Shown one piece after another: positions 42,641 through 55,600 of a stretch of 64,000 bases of DNA (position 1 is its first letter; the number at the start of each line of letters is the position of its first letter). The translations under genes and the position numbers were made by a program. The DNA comes from Centropus unirufus. Its lineage: Eukaryota; Chordata; Aves; Cuculiformes; Centropidae. The notes under the pieces are model-generated. The model had not been told where the DNA came from. It did not search any database and saw nothing but the letters and a program-made list of their open reading frames with translations. Location: contig VYZI01000104.1 of NCBI GenBank assembly GCA_013397695.1, positions 2,499,284-2,563,283 of the forward strand, in the 5' to 3' direction.

Positions 42641-42926
42641 AGGATCGCTGGTGTGTGTGGTGTTCCAGTCACCTCCATTTGCACCTGTCCCTTGCCCACT
42701 TTCCCAAGGCAACTCTTCTTGGGAATGTGGACCTGTCTCACCTTTCATGAACTGATTTGTCACTCTGTGCTTTGTCTTTAAGCTGTAGCCAGCAAAGACC
42801 CGAAGGAATGTCTTGTAAATCTCCAAGGCTTGTGACAAAATCTCCCCTTAGAGGCAGCCCTGTATTTCTGCATTTAAATATTTTAACAGATTCTATACCA
42901 ATGCTTCAACATCCTTTTGCATTAAT

Positions 42927-43250
42927 AGAATCATAGAATGGCTTGGGATGGAGGGAACCTTCAAGCTTACCCAGTTCCAAGCCTCCCACCCCCCTGCCAT
43001 GTGTAGGGACACCTTCCACTGGATCAGGATGCTCAAAGCCCCATCCAGCCCAGCCTCGAACACCTTCAGGGAAGGGGCATCCAGGACTTCTCTGGGCAAC
43101 CTGTGCCAGGACCTCAACATGCCCACAGGAAAACAATTTGATCTGAATCTCCCCTCTTTCAGTTTAAAATTGTTCCCCCTCATCCTATCTCAGCACTTCC
43201 TGATAAAGAGCCCCTCCCCAGCTTTCCTGTCCACTTCTCTAAGTACAGGA
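42927..43250 (-). mobile_element. CR1 LINE 3' fragment, inverted
   Basis: Plus strand starts ATAGAATCATAGAATGGCTT and continues with CR1 complement (GTAGGGACACCTTCCACTGG, CAACCTGTGCCAGGACCTCA). It faces the two upstream plus-strand copies. Confidence 0.9.
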
Positions 43251-44772
43251 AAGCTGCTGTTTCTGCAGTTCAAATCTTTCAACAGCTTCTACACCGATGC
43301 TTCAGTGACTTTTGCTTTTACGGTGTAAAAGTTTGCACAGTGTGGAATAAATTTGCCTGTACGGTTTGAGCAATGTATATGAGCAATTACTTCCCAAAGG
43401 CATGGTGACTAGGAAATGGAAAATACAATCTTGGACCATTTCACAGGACTGGCAGGGCCTCCCAGAGCCTTGTCACGCTGCAGCCAGCGACAGGCACGTG
43501 GTACAGCTCCCTTCACAAAATTTCGGATGTTCATGTGACATGGGTCAGCATAACCTGTTGGAAGCCTGGGCTCCACTGACTTAGCCCAGCCAAAAACGTA
43601 GCTGATGCGCAGGTGGCCAGTGTCCGAGGTGGCCATTCTCTGTCCTGGCTGCAGGAGTAACATCCACCAGCCCTTCTGCTCCCCGCTCTCATAAAGGCTA
43701 GGGGTGCAGAAGCCTTTGGAGCTGCATCTCTGGCTATCAGCACTAGGTGTCAGGCAGTTAACTTGACTTTCCCGGTGTGAACCCAAGGGACAACCCACGG
43801 GAGAACCAAGTTCCCAGGTTTTGCCACGGGAATGATGTACGGACGTGCATTTCTATACAATCAAATGTCACCTTTGTGGAATGGTGCCGTTTGGCTTCCA
43901 GCATCTGCAGTTCTGCCTTGGGTGGGTGTCAGAGCAAAACGTGCAGAAACTGCTCTGGGATGTACGCAAACTGCCAGAATCGAGTGGGGCAATCAGATTA
44001 TTTTTATTCTTTTAAGAGCATGTTTCGCTGATGAGATCAGCGCTGGGATGTGCTGTTAATCTGCCCATCTTGCAGGCACGGTAGCACTCAGGCATCTGTA
44101 CCACACAGACGTGTCTGCAGTGAGCAAGCAGGTCCTGTGGTCTCTTCAACCATTCGTACACTACAAAATGAGCTCTTTACCTCTCACCTTTATAACTGCT
44201 CACCTAAACAAGAGGGTGTTGCTGGCTACAAATCACAGTGAGTTGCTAGCACTCAGCCTAGCTTCTGTTCCTGCAAGGGTGTATTTTCTCCATTTGTGTC
44301 CAAGTAGCATACCAGAAAATGTCTTTTTTTTTTTTAATTAACACCTATGGTTCCATGCACAAAAGGAGCCCGTGTTTGTCTGACAGGCAGTCATCACGGA
44401 GCTAAACCTGTATGAAGCACCCTGATGGGAATGGGAAGGAGAGTGCATTCTGAGGAGGGTGATTTATCTTCAAGACAATAGTTTCACGTGAGAAATCAAA
44501 GGAGGAGGTAGAAGCTGTGGGAGAATTGAAAATGTATTTGAAATCTTGTTCCAGCATGTGGTTTGAGAGTCCTTGGTTCAAGTAATGACATTGTTTTCTC
44601 AGAAACGAGAAGCAGCTTGCTGGGGAAAGCCAGGTTTAGGAAAAGCAAGAGTTCACTAGGCTGCAGAGTGCTTTCAGATCGTATCACAGCTTCTGACGGG
44701 ACGACAACCAGAAGAAATGATAGCTTGGATCTGCAGATCCAGCCAGGGACCAAATTTCCATATGGAGACAAA

Positions 44773-45240
44773 TCATAGAATCATAGAATGGTTTGGCTTG
44801 GAAGGGCTTTTCAGCTTAAAACCTTTACCCCTCATCCTATCTCTGCACTCCCTGATAAAGAGCCCTTCCCCAGCTTTCCTGGAGCCCCATTCAGTACTGG
44901 AAGGCTGTTCTAAGGTCTCTGCAGCACCTTCCCTTCTCCAGGCCAAACATGCCCAACTCTCTCAGCCTGTCCTTGTATTGGAGGTGCTCCAGCCCTCTGA
45001 TCATCTTTGTGGCCTCCCCTGGACTTGTTCCAACAAATCCATGTCCTTCCTGTGCTGAGGCCTCCAGAACTGAATGCACAGCTCCAGGTGAGAGCAAAGT
45101 AGAGGGGTGGAATGCCCTCCCTCACTCTGCTGGTCACATCTCTTTGGCCAAAGTCCAGGAGATGGATGACTTTCTGGGCTGCAAGTGCCCTTTGCCAGCT
45201 CCTGTTGAGCATCTCATCCACCAAGTCCTCTCATCAGAAC
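44773..45240 (-). mobile_element. CR1 LINE 3' fragment with internal deletion
   Basis: Plus strand starts AATCATAGAATCATAGAATG. The usual middle of the 3' UTR is missing between GGAAGGGCTTTT and CAGCTTAAAACC. The copy then continues into the ORF2 tail complement (GGAGGTGCTCCAGCCCTCTG). Confidence 0.9.
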
Positions 45241-45979
45241 TGCTCTAAATCCATTGATGAGTATTTATAGAAATAAGACTTGTGGGCAAGTAAGAATTGC
45301 TCTAGGCAAGGAAGGTTCAAGCCAGTGCCCAGCCTTTGGAGATGACTCTGCTTTTGCAACAAAATCTGCAGACCAGGAGAAATTGTCCTAGGAAGAAGCA
45401 GCTGAGCCAAGGGACAGAGTGTGCCTGATAAAGAGACGTAGCACATGCCGTGTTCCCAAAGAAAGCAGCACAAGAAAAGAAATGCATTTTAGTAGCACTA
45501 CAAAATGTTCATTTTTCTCTGCAAATTGTTTTTTGAGCTGCATCCTGTGACTGGGGTAGAACACTGAACACAAACGGGCCATCTGCCTCGAGCTACAAAC
45601 ACGCTGCCAAAAGAGCCTGGTATTTAAAAGAAAAGGAGTCCCTGCAAGCAGAAATAAAAATAGACCCAAAGAGGAAGCAGAAATAAAGGAAAGAAGAGAT
45701 TTAGCAAAATGAAAACAAAAATACAGAAATAGCAAAGGGGAAAAGAAATCTGGGCAGATAACAGCCCAAAGCCTGATTGCCGAATGCTATTTCTGCTAAA
45801 TGGTCCAGTTTCACAAGTATTACATTGCCTCCAAAGTCTCCCAACGGCCTTGAGAAAAAAGGGTGTCAGTGCTCTGAAGTAAAACTGAAAAAACCTGAAG
45901 GGTCAAGTTCAGGCTCCAGCCTGGCACCCCGAGGCCCCGAGGTGCCTCCTAAAGCACCCAAAGCACTCCTAAGAGATAA

Positions 45980-46070
45980 CTGAGAAGGTGGTCCTGCCCA
46001 TGCCAGGGGGGTTAGAGCTGGATGATCTTTAAGGTCCCTTCCAACCCAAACCACTCCATGATTCTATGAA
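45980..46070 (+). mobile_element. Short CR1 3'-end remnant
   Basis: Only about 90 bp: GATGATCTTTAAGGTCCCTT, then CCAACCCAAACCACTCCATG and ATTCTATGAA. The classic extreme 3' end of CR1. Confidence 0.85.
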
Positions 46071-48571
46071 TACCCTCGGAGCTGCTGGTGTTATTGGAAG
46101 GAGATTTTAACTTCTCATCCAGGCAGGAGAAGAGCGTGATGATAAAGACAGGCATCTCTGTGCTGACGAGCCGGACTCTGCTCGTAAATGGCTGCAGCAG
46201 ACTCAGCAGGAGAAGACGGACTCAGAAGGTAGTGGCCCCTCCTTGTAGGGATGGCCTGGGTGATGAATCCAATAACTTTTGCACTGGAAAGACAGGGGCT
46301 GGAAGCGTGGCCCAGAAATGGCTGATACCTGTGCAAGTGCCTGCACTCTGCTCTGCCCTCCTCCTTCAGACGGAGAGAGGTGGGTGCTCCCTCCAGTTGC
46401 TTGCCCTGCGCTACAGCACCTGGAGAGCTGCAAGCACAACCAGTTTAGCCAGTTCAGGGTGGAAGACAGGTGAGACAGGCAGCCTTTATTTCCAGTTAAA
46501 AGGTTCTCCCTTTGTTTTGGTCCTCCTTCCTTTGACATCAGTTGCATTTTTCCCCTCCCTCATTGCCCCATTGGCCGTGAGGTGTTTCTAGGGCCAAATG
46601 CCAACAGATGTCCAGCCCCAGGCAGTGAGAACAGGGGATGCTGTTTGGGGAGACGTTGTGTGCCGGGCCATAAAGGTACTGGGGCCAAAAAACACAAGGT
46701 TTTTGGTGCGCAGACCTGAGCTATTGTTGAGTTTGGGCTCTGAGGTATGAAAATACATAATCTGCATGGAGCTTGGCTGCTGAGGCTGCTCCTGAGCCTC
46801 TATTCTGTGCACTGTTGGAGGGAGACCGAGGATGGCAGTGTGCTGGGTGAGGTAGAAGCTGCTTGTGACCAATCCAAGGGCAGCCAGAGTGCTCAGGCTC
46901 TCCTGCCAGCTGCTTCCAGACTTTCCTTATCAGGAGCCTGGCCCAAGGTTTTCTCCTCTGGTTTCTCCTCTCTGTTTCTCACTCCTCCTCCATGCGCCAG
47001 CTTCTTCCTCACATCAAGCTGTGCCCAAAATGAACTGCAACAAACCCTTTCCAGCTGGAGACTAGTTCACACTGGCACTGAGCAAGAGCCAAGCTACTAT
47101 AAAGAAATGACCCAAATTAGGGGATTTTAGAGAGCTGCTTAAATCCTCTTTATATCCCTGTGTGTTTTCATTGTTTATTTCCTCCCCTTTTGTAGTATTT
47201 TTCCCTTCTTCCTCATCCAGTGTTAGTGGGGCAATTACATTACATTATCCTCATGCAAAGGGCTGTTCCCACTCCGCAGTCCTCAAAGTCCAAAGGCCTT
47301 TCCATTGCTTTGTTCCCCAAAATTGCAAAGCCAGCAGCTATGGGGAACAGCCAGATGAAAGTGCACCCGTGCGGCAAAGTCTGACCGCTAATGACAGGCT
47401 CATATCAACAGCCAGACAGGAAAGGCAGAGGGACAAATGCCAGTCCCCTGGTCTCCTCCTACTCCCTGCATGACACTGGAATGCACTCAAAATCGGGAGG
47501 AAAAGCGACACTACTGGAGCTGCACGGAAGGTGCTGACGCTTAGGCACCACTGAAGCTTCTCAGTCTTCTTGCTGCAGCTTTAGTACACGTTTCTTCTCC
47601 CCTTTAACCTGGGCCTCTAGCGACACGTGCCCTTCCTGAGCTGCTGATCACTTCAAGATGTGAGAAGCTGGTCTGGACTGAGAGAGGCAGCGAGGGGGGA
47701 AACTCAATCTCTGTCACCAGGGCCTGAGAATATGCAGTGAATAAGCAGCTTTGCAAGTCAAAGAAGTCTGGAAGTGATTCGTTCTTTTTTTTTTCACTGA
47801 ACTTTTTTCTTCCCAATTGGAAAAAAATCAGACTGGATTTCATACAGTTCTCTTTCTACCAGCCCGGGAAGTGCACTGTCCTTCCCAGCTCTTATTATAA
47901 ATCACGCCGAGCTGTCTTCTGGCCACATCTCTCTTTCCACTGCATGCTGATGCTTACCTATTGCTAATCACACAAAATTTACATCCCTTTTCCTAACTTC
48001 AAGGCTTTGGGAAGACCATAGCAGGCTGCTGGGAAAAAAAAAGTTACACTTCTGTCATAGCTGCAAATAATTTTCTGTGCGGGGAGCAGAAAGGTTGCAG
48101 CAGAGAAATTCACTGAATCTTGTCAAGTCAGGCTGCCAGTTTCCCGAATCCCAGTCCATTCCCACCTGTGGTTGGGGAAACACTAATGCCCTTGATATGA
48201 CTCAGTCTCAAACCGATTCAGGGATGGCCAATGTTTGGGTCAAGTCCTGAATACCCAGAAACTTCCTCACAACCTTCCCATGGCATCAGGAGACTCGTTC
48301 TGTTTCACTCCTTACATTAAATGGCTCGTGTTGCACATGGGTTTTCCTTGGATCTTCCTCCTTTTTTCATTGTATCTTGGTTTTGTCTCTGTCCCGGCTT
48401 CTCCTGCCGTACTACTCCAGGCAATGGAGAAGGAGCGGTGCTTTCAGCACCCTTCCTAGCCTGCAACACAGGGTTCTGTACGAGGACCTCAGCAATGTCC
48501 CTACCTTCTCGGTGTCGGACTACAGAGGAAGGAGAGGCTGGGAAGAAAGTTAATTAATTAATTCCATTAAT

Positions 48572-49313
48572 GAAGTTGGACAAGGTCCTGTCCCTGGGTG
48601 AGGACAAGCACAAATACAGGCTGGGAAGAGAATGGATTGAGAGAAGCCCTGAGGAGAAGGACTTAAGTGTGCTGGTGGATGAGAGGATCAACAGGAGCTG
48701 GTAAGGTGTGCCTGCAGCCCAGAGAGCCAACTGTGTCCTGGGCTTCATCCAGAGAAATCTGGCCAGCAGGTCGAGGGAGATGATTCTGCCCCTCTACTCT
48801 GCTCTTGTGAGATTCCACCTGGAGCCATGCATTCAGTCCTGGAGTCCTCAGCACAAGGACATGGATCTGTTGGAGTGAGTCCAGAGGAGCCGCAAAGATG
48901 ATCAGAGGGCTGGAGCATCTCCCATGTGAGAACAGGCGGAGAGAGTTGGACTTGTTTGGCCTGGAGAAGAGATGGCCCTGGGGAGGCCCTTTGACAGCCT
49001 TCCAGAAATGAAAGGGGCTGCAGGAAAGCTGGGGAGGGGCTCTTGATCAGGGAGTGCAGGAACGGTTTTCAGCTGAAAGAGGAAAGATTGAGATGAGATC
49101 TTAGGAAGGAATGTTTTCCTGTGAAGGTGGGGAGGCACTGGCACAGGTTGCCCAGAGCTATTGGGGATGTCCCATCCCTGGAGGGGCTCAAAGCCAGGTT
49201 GGATGAGGCTTTGAGCAGCCTGATGCAGCGGGAGGTGGCCCTGCCCAGGCAGAGGGGTCTGGAACTCGATGGGCTTTAAGGTCCCTTCCAGCCCAGCCGT
49301 TCCACGGTCCTGA
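48572..49313 (+). mobile_element. CR1 LINE 3' fragment immediately upstream of the MERTK CpG island
   Basis: About 740 bp, second CR1 type, from GGTCCTGTCCCTGGGTGAGG to CCCAGCCGTTCCACGGTCCT. Its end lies about 215 bp before the MERTK start codon, same orientation as MERTK. C-to-G changes near its 3' end fit absorption into the GC-rich promoter. Confidence 0.9.
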
Positions 49314-49600
49314 GGAAGGAGCCCGTCCTCGGGACACGCAAGCCCTCCGGGGGGACGAGCCCGCCCCCCGCACACGGAACGCGCGGGGACCCGCGGGACC
49401 GGCCCTTCCCCCCGGCCCCTCCGCCACCGGCGGGGGCTGTCCCCGCGCTCCCGCCCCGCCCCAGCCCGAGTTCCAGCGGGAGGCGGGGCGCGAGGCCCCG
49501 GGCGCGGCGGAGCCCGGGCCGGTGGCGATGGGCGCCGGGCGCCGGGCGCTGCTCTGGGCGCTGCTGGCGGCGCTGCGCGGCGGGGCCGGTGAGTCCCGGG
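49314..49600 (+). promoter_or_regulatory. MERTK: MERTK CpG island and proximal promoter / 5' UTR
   Basis: GC- and CpG-rich stretch around the first exon with a GC box (CCGCCCCGCCCCAG at about 49451-49464) and no TATA box. It starts right after a CR1 end. The transcription start is probably within the 215 bp before the ATG, but this is inference. Confidence 0.7.
49528..49588 (+). CDS. MERTK: MERTK coding exon 1 (signal peptide, residues 1-20)
   Basis: ATG at 49528 with GCG before and G after. Encodes MGAGRRALLWALLAALRGGA, a basic start plus hydrophobic core typical of a signal peptide, then donor GTGAGT. The exon leaves one base (G) for exon 2. Confidence 0.88.
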
Positions 49601-52600
49601 GGATGCCAGGGGACGGCTGGGATGTGCCGGGCTGGGATGCGCGGGGCTGGGACATGGGAGGTCTGGCGAGGGGTGTTCGTCCCGGGCGCACGGGGAGAAT
49701 TCGAGCGGCAGGTGCTGCGGCGTTCCACTCTGCCAGCGGCGTGTGGGCGCCCCTGCAGACCTCAGCGAAGCCTGAATCCCGGGGGGAAGCTCAGCACAGC
49801 GGGGCTGGGTGTCCTGGGACGCGGCTCTGCCTCCGCGGCGTCGCCGTGTCCCAGCGCTTTGCTGCGGGATGAGCCTCTGCTTGCTGCGGACACCGTGACA
49901 GGCGGGGACCGAAACCTGCCACACATCGGCGGGACTGGGATTTATCCCGTTTCCCGAGAGCCAGCTGCGCGCCGCTGCTCCAGAAAATCACTGGGAGACA
50001 CTGCGGTTTGTGGCACAGGGACACGCTCTTGCCGTGCTGCCAGCTTCTTGGCTCCATGTGCTCAGTTGGCTGCGGAAAGAAAGGCAAAGAGGCAAAAGTA
50101 GTTCTTTGGGACTTAGAGTGTGCCATCATCAGGGCTGACCAACGTTTGGTTGGGACCTGCTGGAGGTTTATGGCCCGTGCTCAGGGATGCTGGGGGTCTT
50201 GGAGTCGGTGTGCCGCTGGGATTTAGCAGGGAATGTGGGTGTTTGCTGCGAGCAGGGTGGAGTTAGAGGTCTTGACCCTGTAACAGCGGCAGTTTGCAGT
50301 GAGGGGAACTCACTGTAGATTTAAACAGAGATGCTGGGCTGATTTATACAAACGGGTTTTGAAGCTCGAGAGCCTCTGTGGAAGTCAGGATAAATTCACT
50401 TCTGACAGCTCCCAGGGGATGGAGAGGAGGAAACCTCGCGGGCAGGGGTGCAGTGGCTCCTCGATCTTAGTCACATCACACCGAACTTCTGCCCTTGGTT
50501 GAGTTTGAAGATCCGCCTAACAAGTGCCTGGGCAGAAAGCTGTTGTCAGCAGGTGAATTACTTCCAGTAATGGGAAATCCAGGGCTAGGGATGCAGGGAG
50601 CTTTTTGGCAGACCTGAGTGTTTTCTAATATCTTCCTTACGGGGACTGAAGCAGAATAACTTGCTGTTTCAGTCATGTTGCGTCTCCTTTCAGAGCTGTG
50701 CAACTCCTTGCTTTTTATTTTCATCCATAATAAAACATCTTTCCTCTCACAGCAAGCAGATTTTCTTGTTAAAACTCCACTTTCCAAGGAGAAGGCATGT
50801 GAGACCTGCCAGGTGGCACAATGAGATTTATGTTTGCTAACCCTTTTAGTTTTGCTGCGATCCCAGGTGTTTCGAGAGAGCAGCCCTGAGCTTGCAAAGG
50901 GATTTATTTCCATGCCAGCTTTTCCCTCAGGCCAAGCTGTGGTAAGCGAGGAGGGCTGCTCCAGTGTGGCACGCACCCACGCAGGCATGCCAGCTTTCAG
51001 CTCCATGGATCTAGCGTGGGCTTTTAGACCCAGCCTAAGCAAATTGCTCTGGACACAGGTAAGGGGTGCCCTGCTACACAGGGCAAATCCCTTCTAAGAC
51101 ACCATGAAGATATCCATATCCCAAACAGCTGGGGATGGAAGGGGTACCCAAAGACAGCACTATATCAGAAATTCCTTTTGTCGCATGAGTCAGGGAGGAA
51201 AGTATTTCACTCCCAGGCCAGCAAACACCTCTTTCCACTTAATCAGTATAGAAAATGAGGGTAAGATCACCTTTGCTCTTTACTTTTTAACTTGAAGCAG
51301 CCCAAGGCAAGCTGTGGGTGAGCAGAAATCATCCTGGGCCAGGCAGAGCACGTGGCAAAGGCAGGGACAGCAAGCGGTCATGCGTGTCCTCCCCTGGCCA
51401 GGGGTCCCTGCTGGGGGGAACTTCTCCGGCCAAAGCTGGAAAGCTTCAAAATGGAGTGTGAAAACCGCTGTTTGAGATTGGATTGTGCTGGGAGCCAGGG
51501 TAACCTCTGGGAAGAGCAGGAGAGGGAAGGGGATGTGGGGTCGCTGGCTTGTTTTTATTTGGCAAATCCTTTTCGAGCAGCCTGGCTGTTTGAGAGCTGG
51601 TGACCCAGCCTGCAAGTAAATGGCAGTTGGCTGCATTTTGCAGCAGTCACATGGGCTTTGTTTGTATTGGGATGGTAAATCTTAGGAAGCAGGTTTGAAA
51701 AGCTTAGGGTCCTTTTCTTTTTTTTTTTTCTCTAAAAGGGAAACCCATTGTTTTGTGTGAGAGCCAGGGAGAAACTTGCGCTTCCCTCTGCACCGCCGGA
51801 CCAGGCAGGGCTTGAAATCCCTTCTCAAATTGCTGTCTAGAAGTAGCATTTCTCGAGGGTTAAAAATAGTGAACAATTTAGCAAAGGAATATATCCAGCC
51901 TCAAAATTAGGTTGTGTTTTTTGGCTCTCGGGCAAGCACACCAGGCTTATGCTCCATTACTCACAACAGTAGTGACGTAGCTTTAAAAACTCGTCGTTTG
52001 ATGTTTCAAGACTAAGACCTGCCTCAAAACAAACTCAGCTGAACTCTGGTTAAATAAGAAAAGGTTGTGTGTTCTACCTGCAGTATTATCTTTTAAATTG
52101 TGAACAGTTTTGGAGTTTTTTTTCTTCAGAAGAGTAAAATTAATTTAGCTGAAATTCCTGTCTGGCACCATGCCTTCGCTTACTGAAAGCAGCAAGAGAG
52201 ATTTACTGCTCCACTTGGGATTTCTGTGTGCCTGTGAAAGCCTCAGGAAGCTCAGAAATGGTCTAGTTAAAGCATGTACTTGCGGTATATTGTCTAGACC
52301 TTATCTTGTCAAAATAAAGTTTTGTTTTGGGGGGAGTTGCATTATATGGAGGTGCTTTTTGTCTTGTTTGTGTCTGAGGTGGGGAGCACTGAGAGGGAGG
52401 GAGGAATGCTGTTATAGGACCGCGTATTTTAAGTGATCTGTAGGTGGGAGCACAAAGCACTCGACAAGAGCCTTCCCTTGGGAAAAAAGTCTAGGACAAG
52501 ACCCTGGGAGAACAACACTAAACAGCAGCTGGCTCCTACACTGTCTGAAGGCATTTCTTCATCTGTCTGCATCCGATTTTCCAAGAAAAGCAGCTCGGTG

Positions 52601-55600
52601 AAGGCACTTAGCTTAGCAAAAGCATTTGAAGCATTTGTGGTTGACTCAGAGATCATCTCCCTCTTTCAGAGTATCCCACTCTGTCCTGGAAAGGGAGCAG
52701 CGTCACCAGCAAAGAGCCTCAAATCAGAGAAATCCCCACTCGGAACTCACTCTCTGCTCCAGCTGAAAGTGCTTGAGATGAGGCCCTGAAAGGGGTTTAC
52801 TGGAGTAAAGTCCCAAATTCCTCCTGCCCAGGGATTGATCCCTTTATATTCTAGTCCCTGGGCTGCAATGCAGCTGAAACGGTTCCTGCCTCTCCCCTGC
52901 CAAAAGACAAGTGACCAAGCACTTTCTTGAGCCTGGGCTGCTCTGGTTTGTTTTAAAAAGTCTTTTTTGGAGGCCCTGCTTGGACATATTTAGTCTTGGG
53001 ACTCTGTGTTTCCTCCTCGAGGTTCTTACAAGAGGTGTCCTAGGGATTTGGAATTTTTGGAGCATCTGTAAACGAACAGCTGCCTTCGATCATTAATGGA
53101 AGGGCTATGGCTTTGTAGAGTTTTGGAGGGAGGGCTTTTGCTGGCTGGTGATAACAAAACTGAGGTTTTCTCTTGCAGATTATGCTGGCCAAAATCAAGG
53201 TCTACAGTCACACTTGCTGGCAGAGTCCCACCACCCTGCAGAAAACGTGGCCACTGTTGGTCACCAGCCTTACCAGAGCGCAGAGCAGTCCCAGGAGGTG
53301 CCCTCAGCGAACTCTCTCCGACAAATTAAGTTTAACCCCACAGTGCGACACATCGTGATTAATGAACACAAGGATGTCATGTTTAATTGTTCCATCAAAG
53401 TACCTTGGCTGCTGCTCAGGCCGGACACCCCAGGCATTTCCTTATGGAAGGACGGAAGGGAGCTGCATGGTGACCGCATCTCCACCAGCCAGTTTGAGAT
53501 CTCCGATGAGGAGGAGGTGGCAATGACATCCACCTTCAGGTAACTGGTGCCATCCATCCTGGAGGGGTGCTCTGGCTACCAGGGAGAGTCTGGAGGCCAG
53601 GTGGCCAGTAGGAGCTTGGGAATGGGACTAGGATGGGCAGATACTCCCTAGGCAGCAAAGCCTGTCTTTGCAAGCCCAGTTTCTGCTTGATTTGTGCTGT
53701 GGGGTGGTTGGTACTGATCGAAATCCACCACCAAGGCTGGCAATAGCTGTGTCCTCCTGTGGAGACTGCGTGCGGGACAAGGCTCCCCACCAAAGCCCTG
53801 ACATGGTCTCTGCTTTGTTTTCTCTCTGGTAGCATCCTTTCCGTCCAGCGCTCGGATAATGGCTCCTATGTCTGCAAACTCAACATCTCTGGCATGGAGG
53901 TAGTGTCGGATCCCATCTCAGTGCAGCTGGAAGGTGAGCTGGAGGAGGTCTAGGGTGGATATGCTGGAGGTGTGGAGCCTTTGCCCCTGTTTGAGTGAGA
54001 TTCCAGGAGCCTGTTTTCTGGGACCGATGAGCTGTCCTCGAGAAACAGGGAGTCCTGGATGAGAAGGGGCTTGTTGGCAGAGCTGGGTATAGCCCCTAGA
54101 GGATTGTTGATAGGGTGATGTTGCTGCGCTCTCTGAATCCCTCAGTTCTCTCCTTGTGTGCATACAGGGCTCCCACACTTCATTCGTCAGCCCGAGAAGA
54201 TGAACGTCACCAGGAACAGTCCCTTCAACCTCACATGCCAAGCCGTGGGCCCACCAGAGCCTGTGGAAATATACTGGTTTCGCAACAATGTCCAACTCAA
54301 CAAGGAACCCTTCATCTCACCATCAGTCCTGACTGTGCCAGGTGAGCTGTGCAGCATCCTTGCCGCAGGCAGCTGGGATACCTCTGTGTGTCTGCCAGGA
54401 AGGGCAGGGTGGGAATACGGCTTGTGCCATCTCACAGAGTGTCCCCTTGGCCTCACACCTCCTAAAAGGCAGGGCCTCTGTTCCCACGTGCTGTCACAAT
54501 TCTGTTGCAACCTGCTTCATCTTTGTGTGGCACGGGGCATTGCTGATACTTGGCTGGAAAGCTCAGCACAGGTAAATTTCCCGGGTGTGGCATAAAATAT
54601 GGCCATCACAAGGGTACATTGAGGCCCAGCATTTTGGAAGAGGAACCACAGAGGCACTGATTTCAAAATTGAGTCCCAGCCTGTTAATGCTCCATCCTTG
54701 GTGCTGGAAGCACAGCTGTGCCGTGTGCGCTCTGTGCCGCTTGCTCAGCAGCCCTGGGGACCTCTCTTCTAGGGAAGTTTTGGGGGCAGGAACCCCCACC
54801 TGAACCCTTCTGGCTGGTGCCAGAAATTTCTTCCTCACAAGAGGCAGGACACTCAAACCACTCTTTCCTAAGCATGAAGCAGGGTTTTCCTCTAGCCTGT
54901 GGCTGTGCCAACACGTACACGGCTGCCGTTGTGGGCTACTTTACTGGTGGTCCCCTCTTAAGGTCTCTGGAAGGCCTTGGCTTGGCCCTGCAGCGTATAT
55001 CCATGCCAGCCTGGGGGAGCACTTGGAGGAAAGTCCTTCACGTAACATAAAACCCATTGTGGTTTTGCTGCAGAGGCAAAAGAGAGGAGGCATTTCTTAC
55101 TTTGCTCAAGAGGAGAAGGCCACTAGCTAATTAAGCAAGCAGACTAGGACTGACTCGTCTTGGCGTCCAAAGGCAGGCTTTAAAAGGCAGTGAAAGCCGG
55201 AAGAAGTGACTCGTTCCTCTTGGATATGCTTGCATCCCGCTGGCACATACTGAGTCAGGGCATTTAAACAGCCCACCTTCTGGTCCGGGAGCCCTGTTGC
55301 ACTGAGAGGTGCTGCTCCTGGTGTGAGCACTCAGCATGTCTATGGCAAGTCCTTCACCTTGCGCAGCAGCAAGCAACGTGCCGGGGGGAAGGCGGGGACA
55401 GCCCTGCACCTCCAGTAAAGTCCTTTGCACAAGACAAAAATCCTGAGCACTGTTACTGCCTGGGATCATCTTGCACCAGCCATGCTAACCCCCCAGGGGA
55501 AGCAAGCAGCCGTCCACACTTGGGTATTTCCAGTGGCCCCCAAAAGCACTTGTTCTCCATTATCAGATGGGAGATTTGAGCAATCTTCGAAAAGCAGCAG

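Larger units (their letters stand above)
42641..48571. other. Intergenic region between ANAPC1 and MERTK
   Basis: Apart from the CR1 copies listed, I recognise no exon series, RNA gene or conserved protein. Notable only for CR1 density, a T run at about 44325-44336 and mixed-composition unique DNA at 43251-44770, 45241-45980 and 46071-48571. Distal MERTK regulatory elements could lie here but cannot be told by eye. Confidence 0.6.

Noticed and set aside
46747..47130. 127-residue frame beginning with a hydrophobic, signal-like stretch
   Set aside because: No family match, no supporting promoter or second exon; taken as chance.
48902..49924. 340-residue open frame on the minus strand over the MERTK promoter
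   Set aside because: It runs antisense through a CR1 copy and then a GC-rich CpG island, where stops are rare. The Pro/Ala/Arg composition is typical of a shadow frame, and no known domain is present.
50476..51042. 188-residue antisense frame in MERTK intron 1
   Set aside because: No recognisable domain, and it is antisense within an intron. Frames of this length occur by chance in GC-rich DNA.
53148..53178. In-frame ATG just upstream of MERTK exon 2 as an alternative start
   Set aside because: The segment reads through a good polypyrimidine tract and acceptor (TCTCTTGCAG), and exon 1 supplies a proper signal peptide in matching phase. The intronic ATG is therefore not needed.
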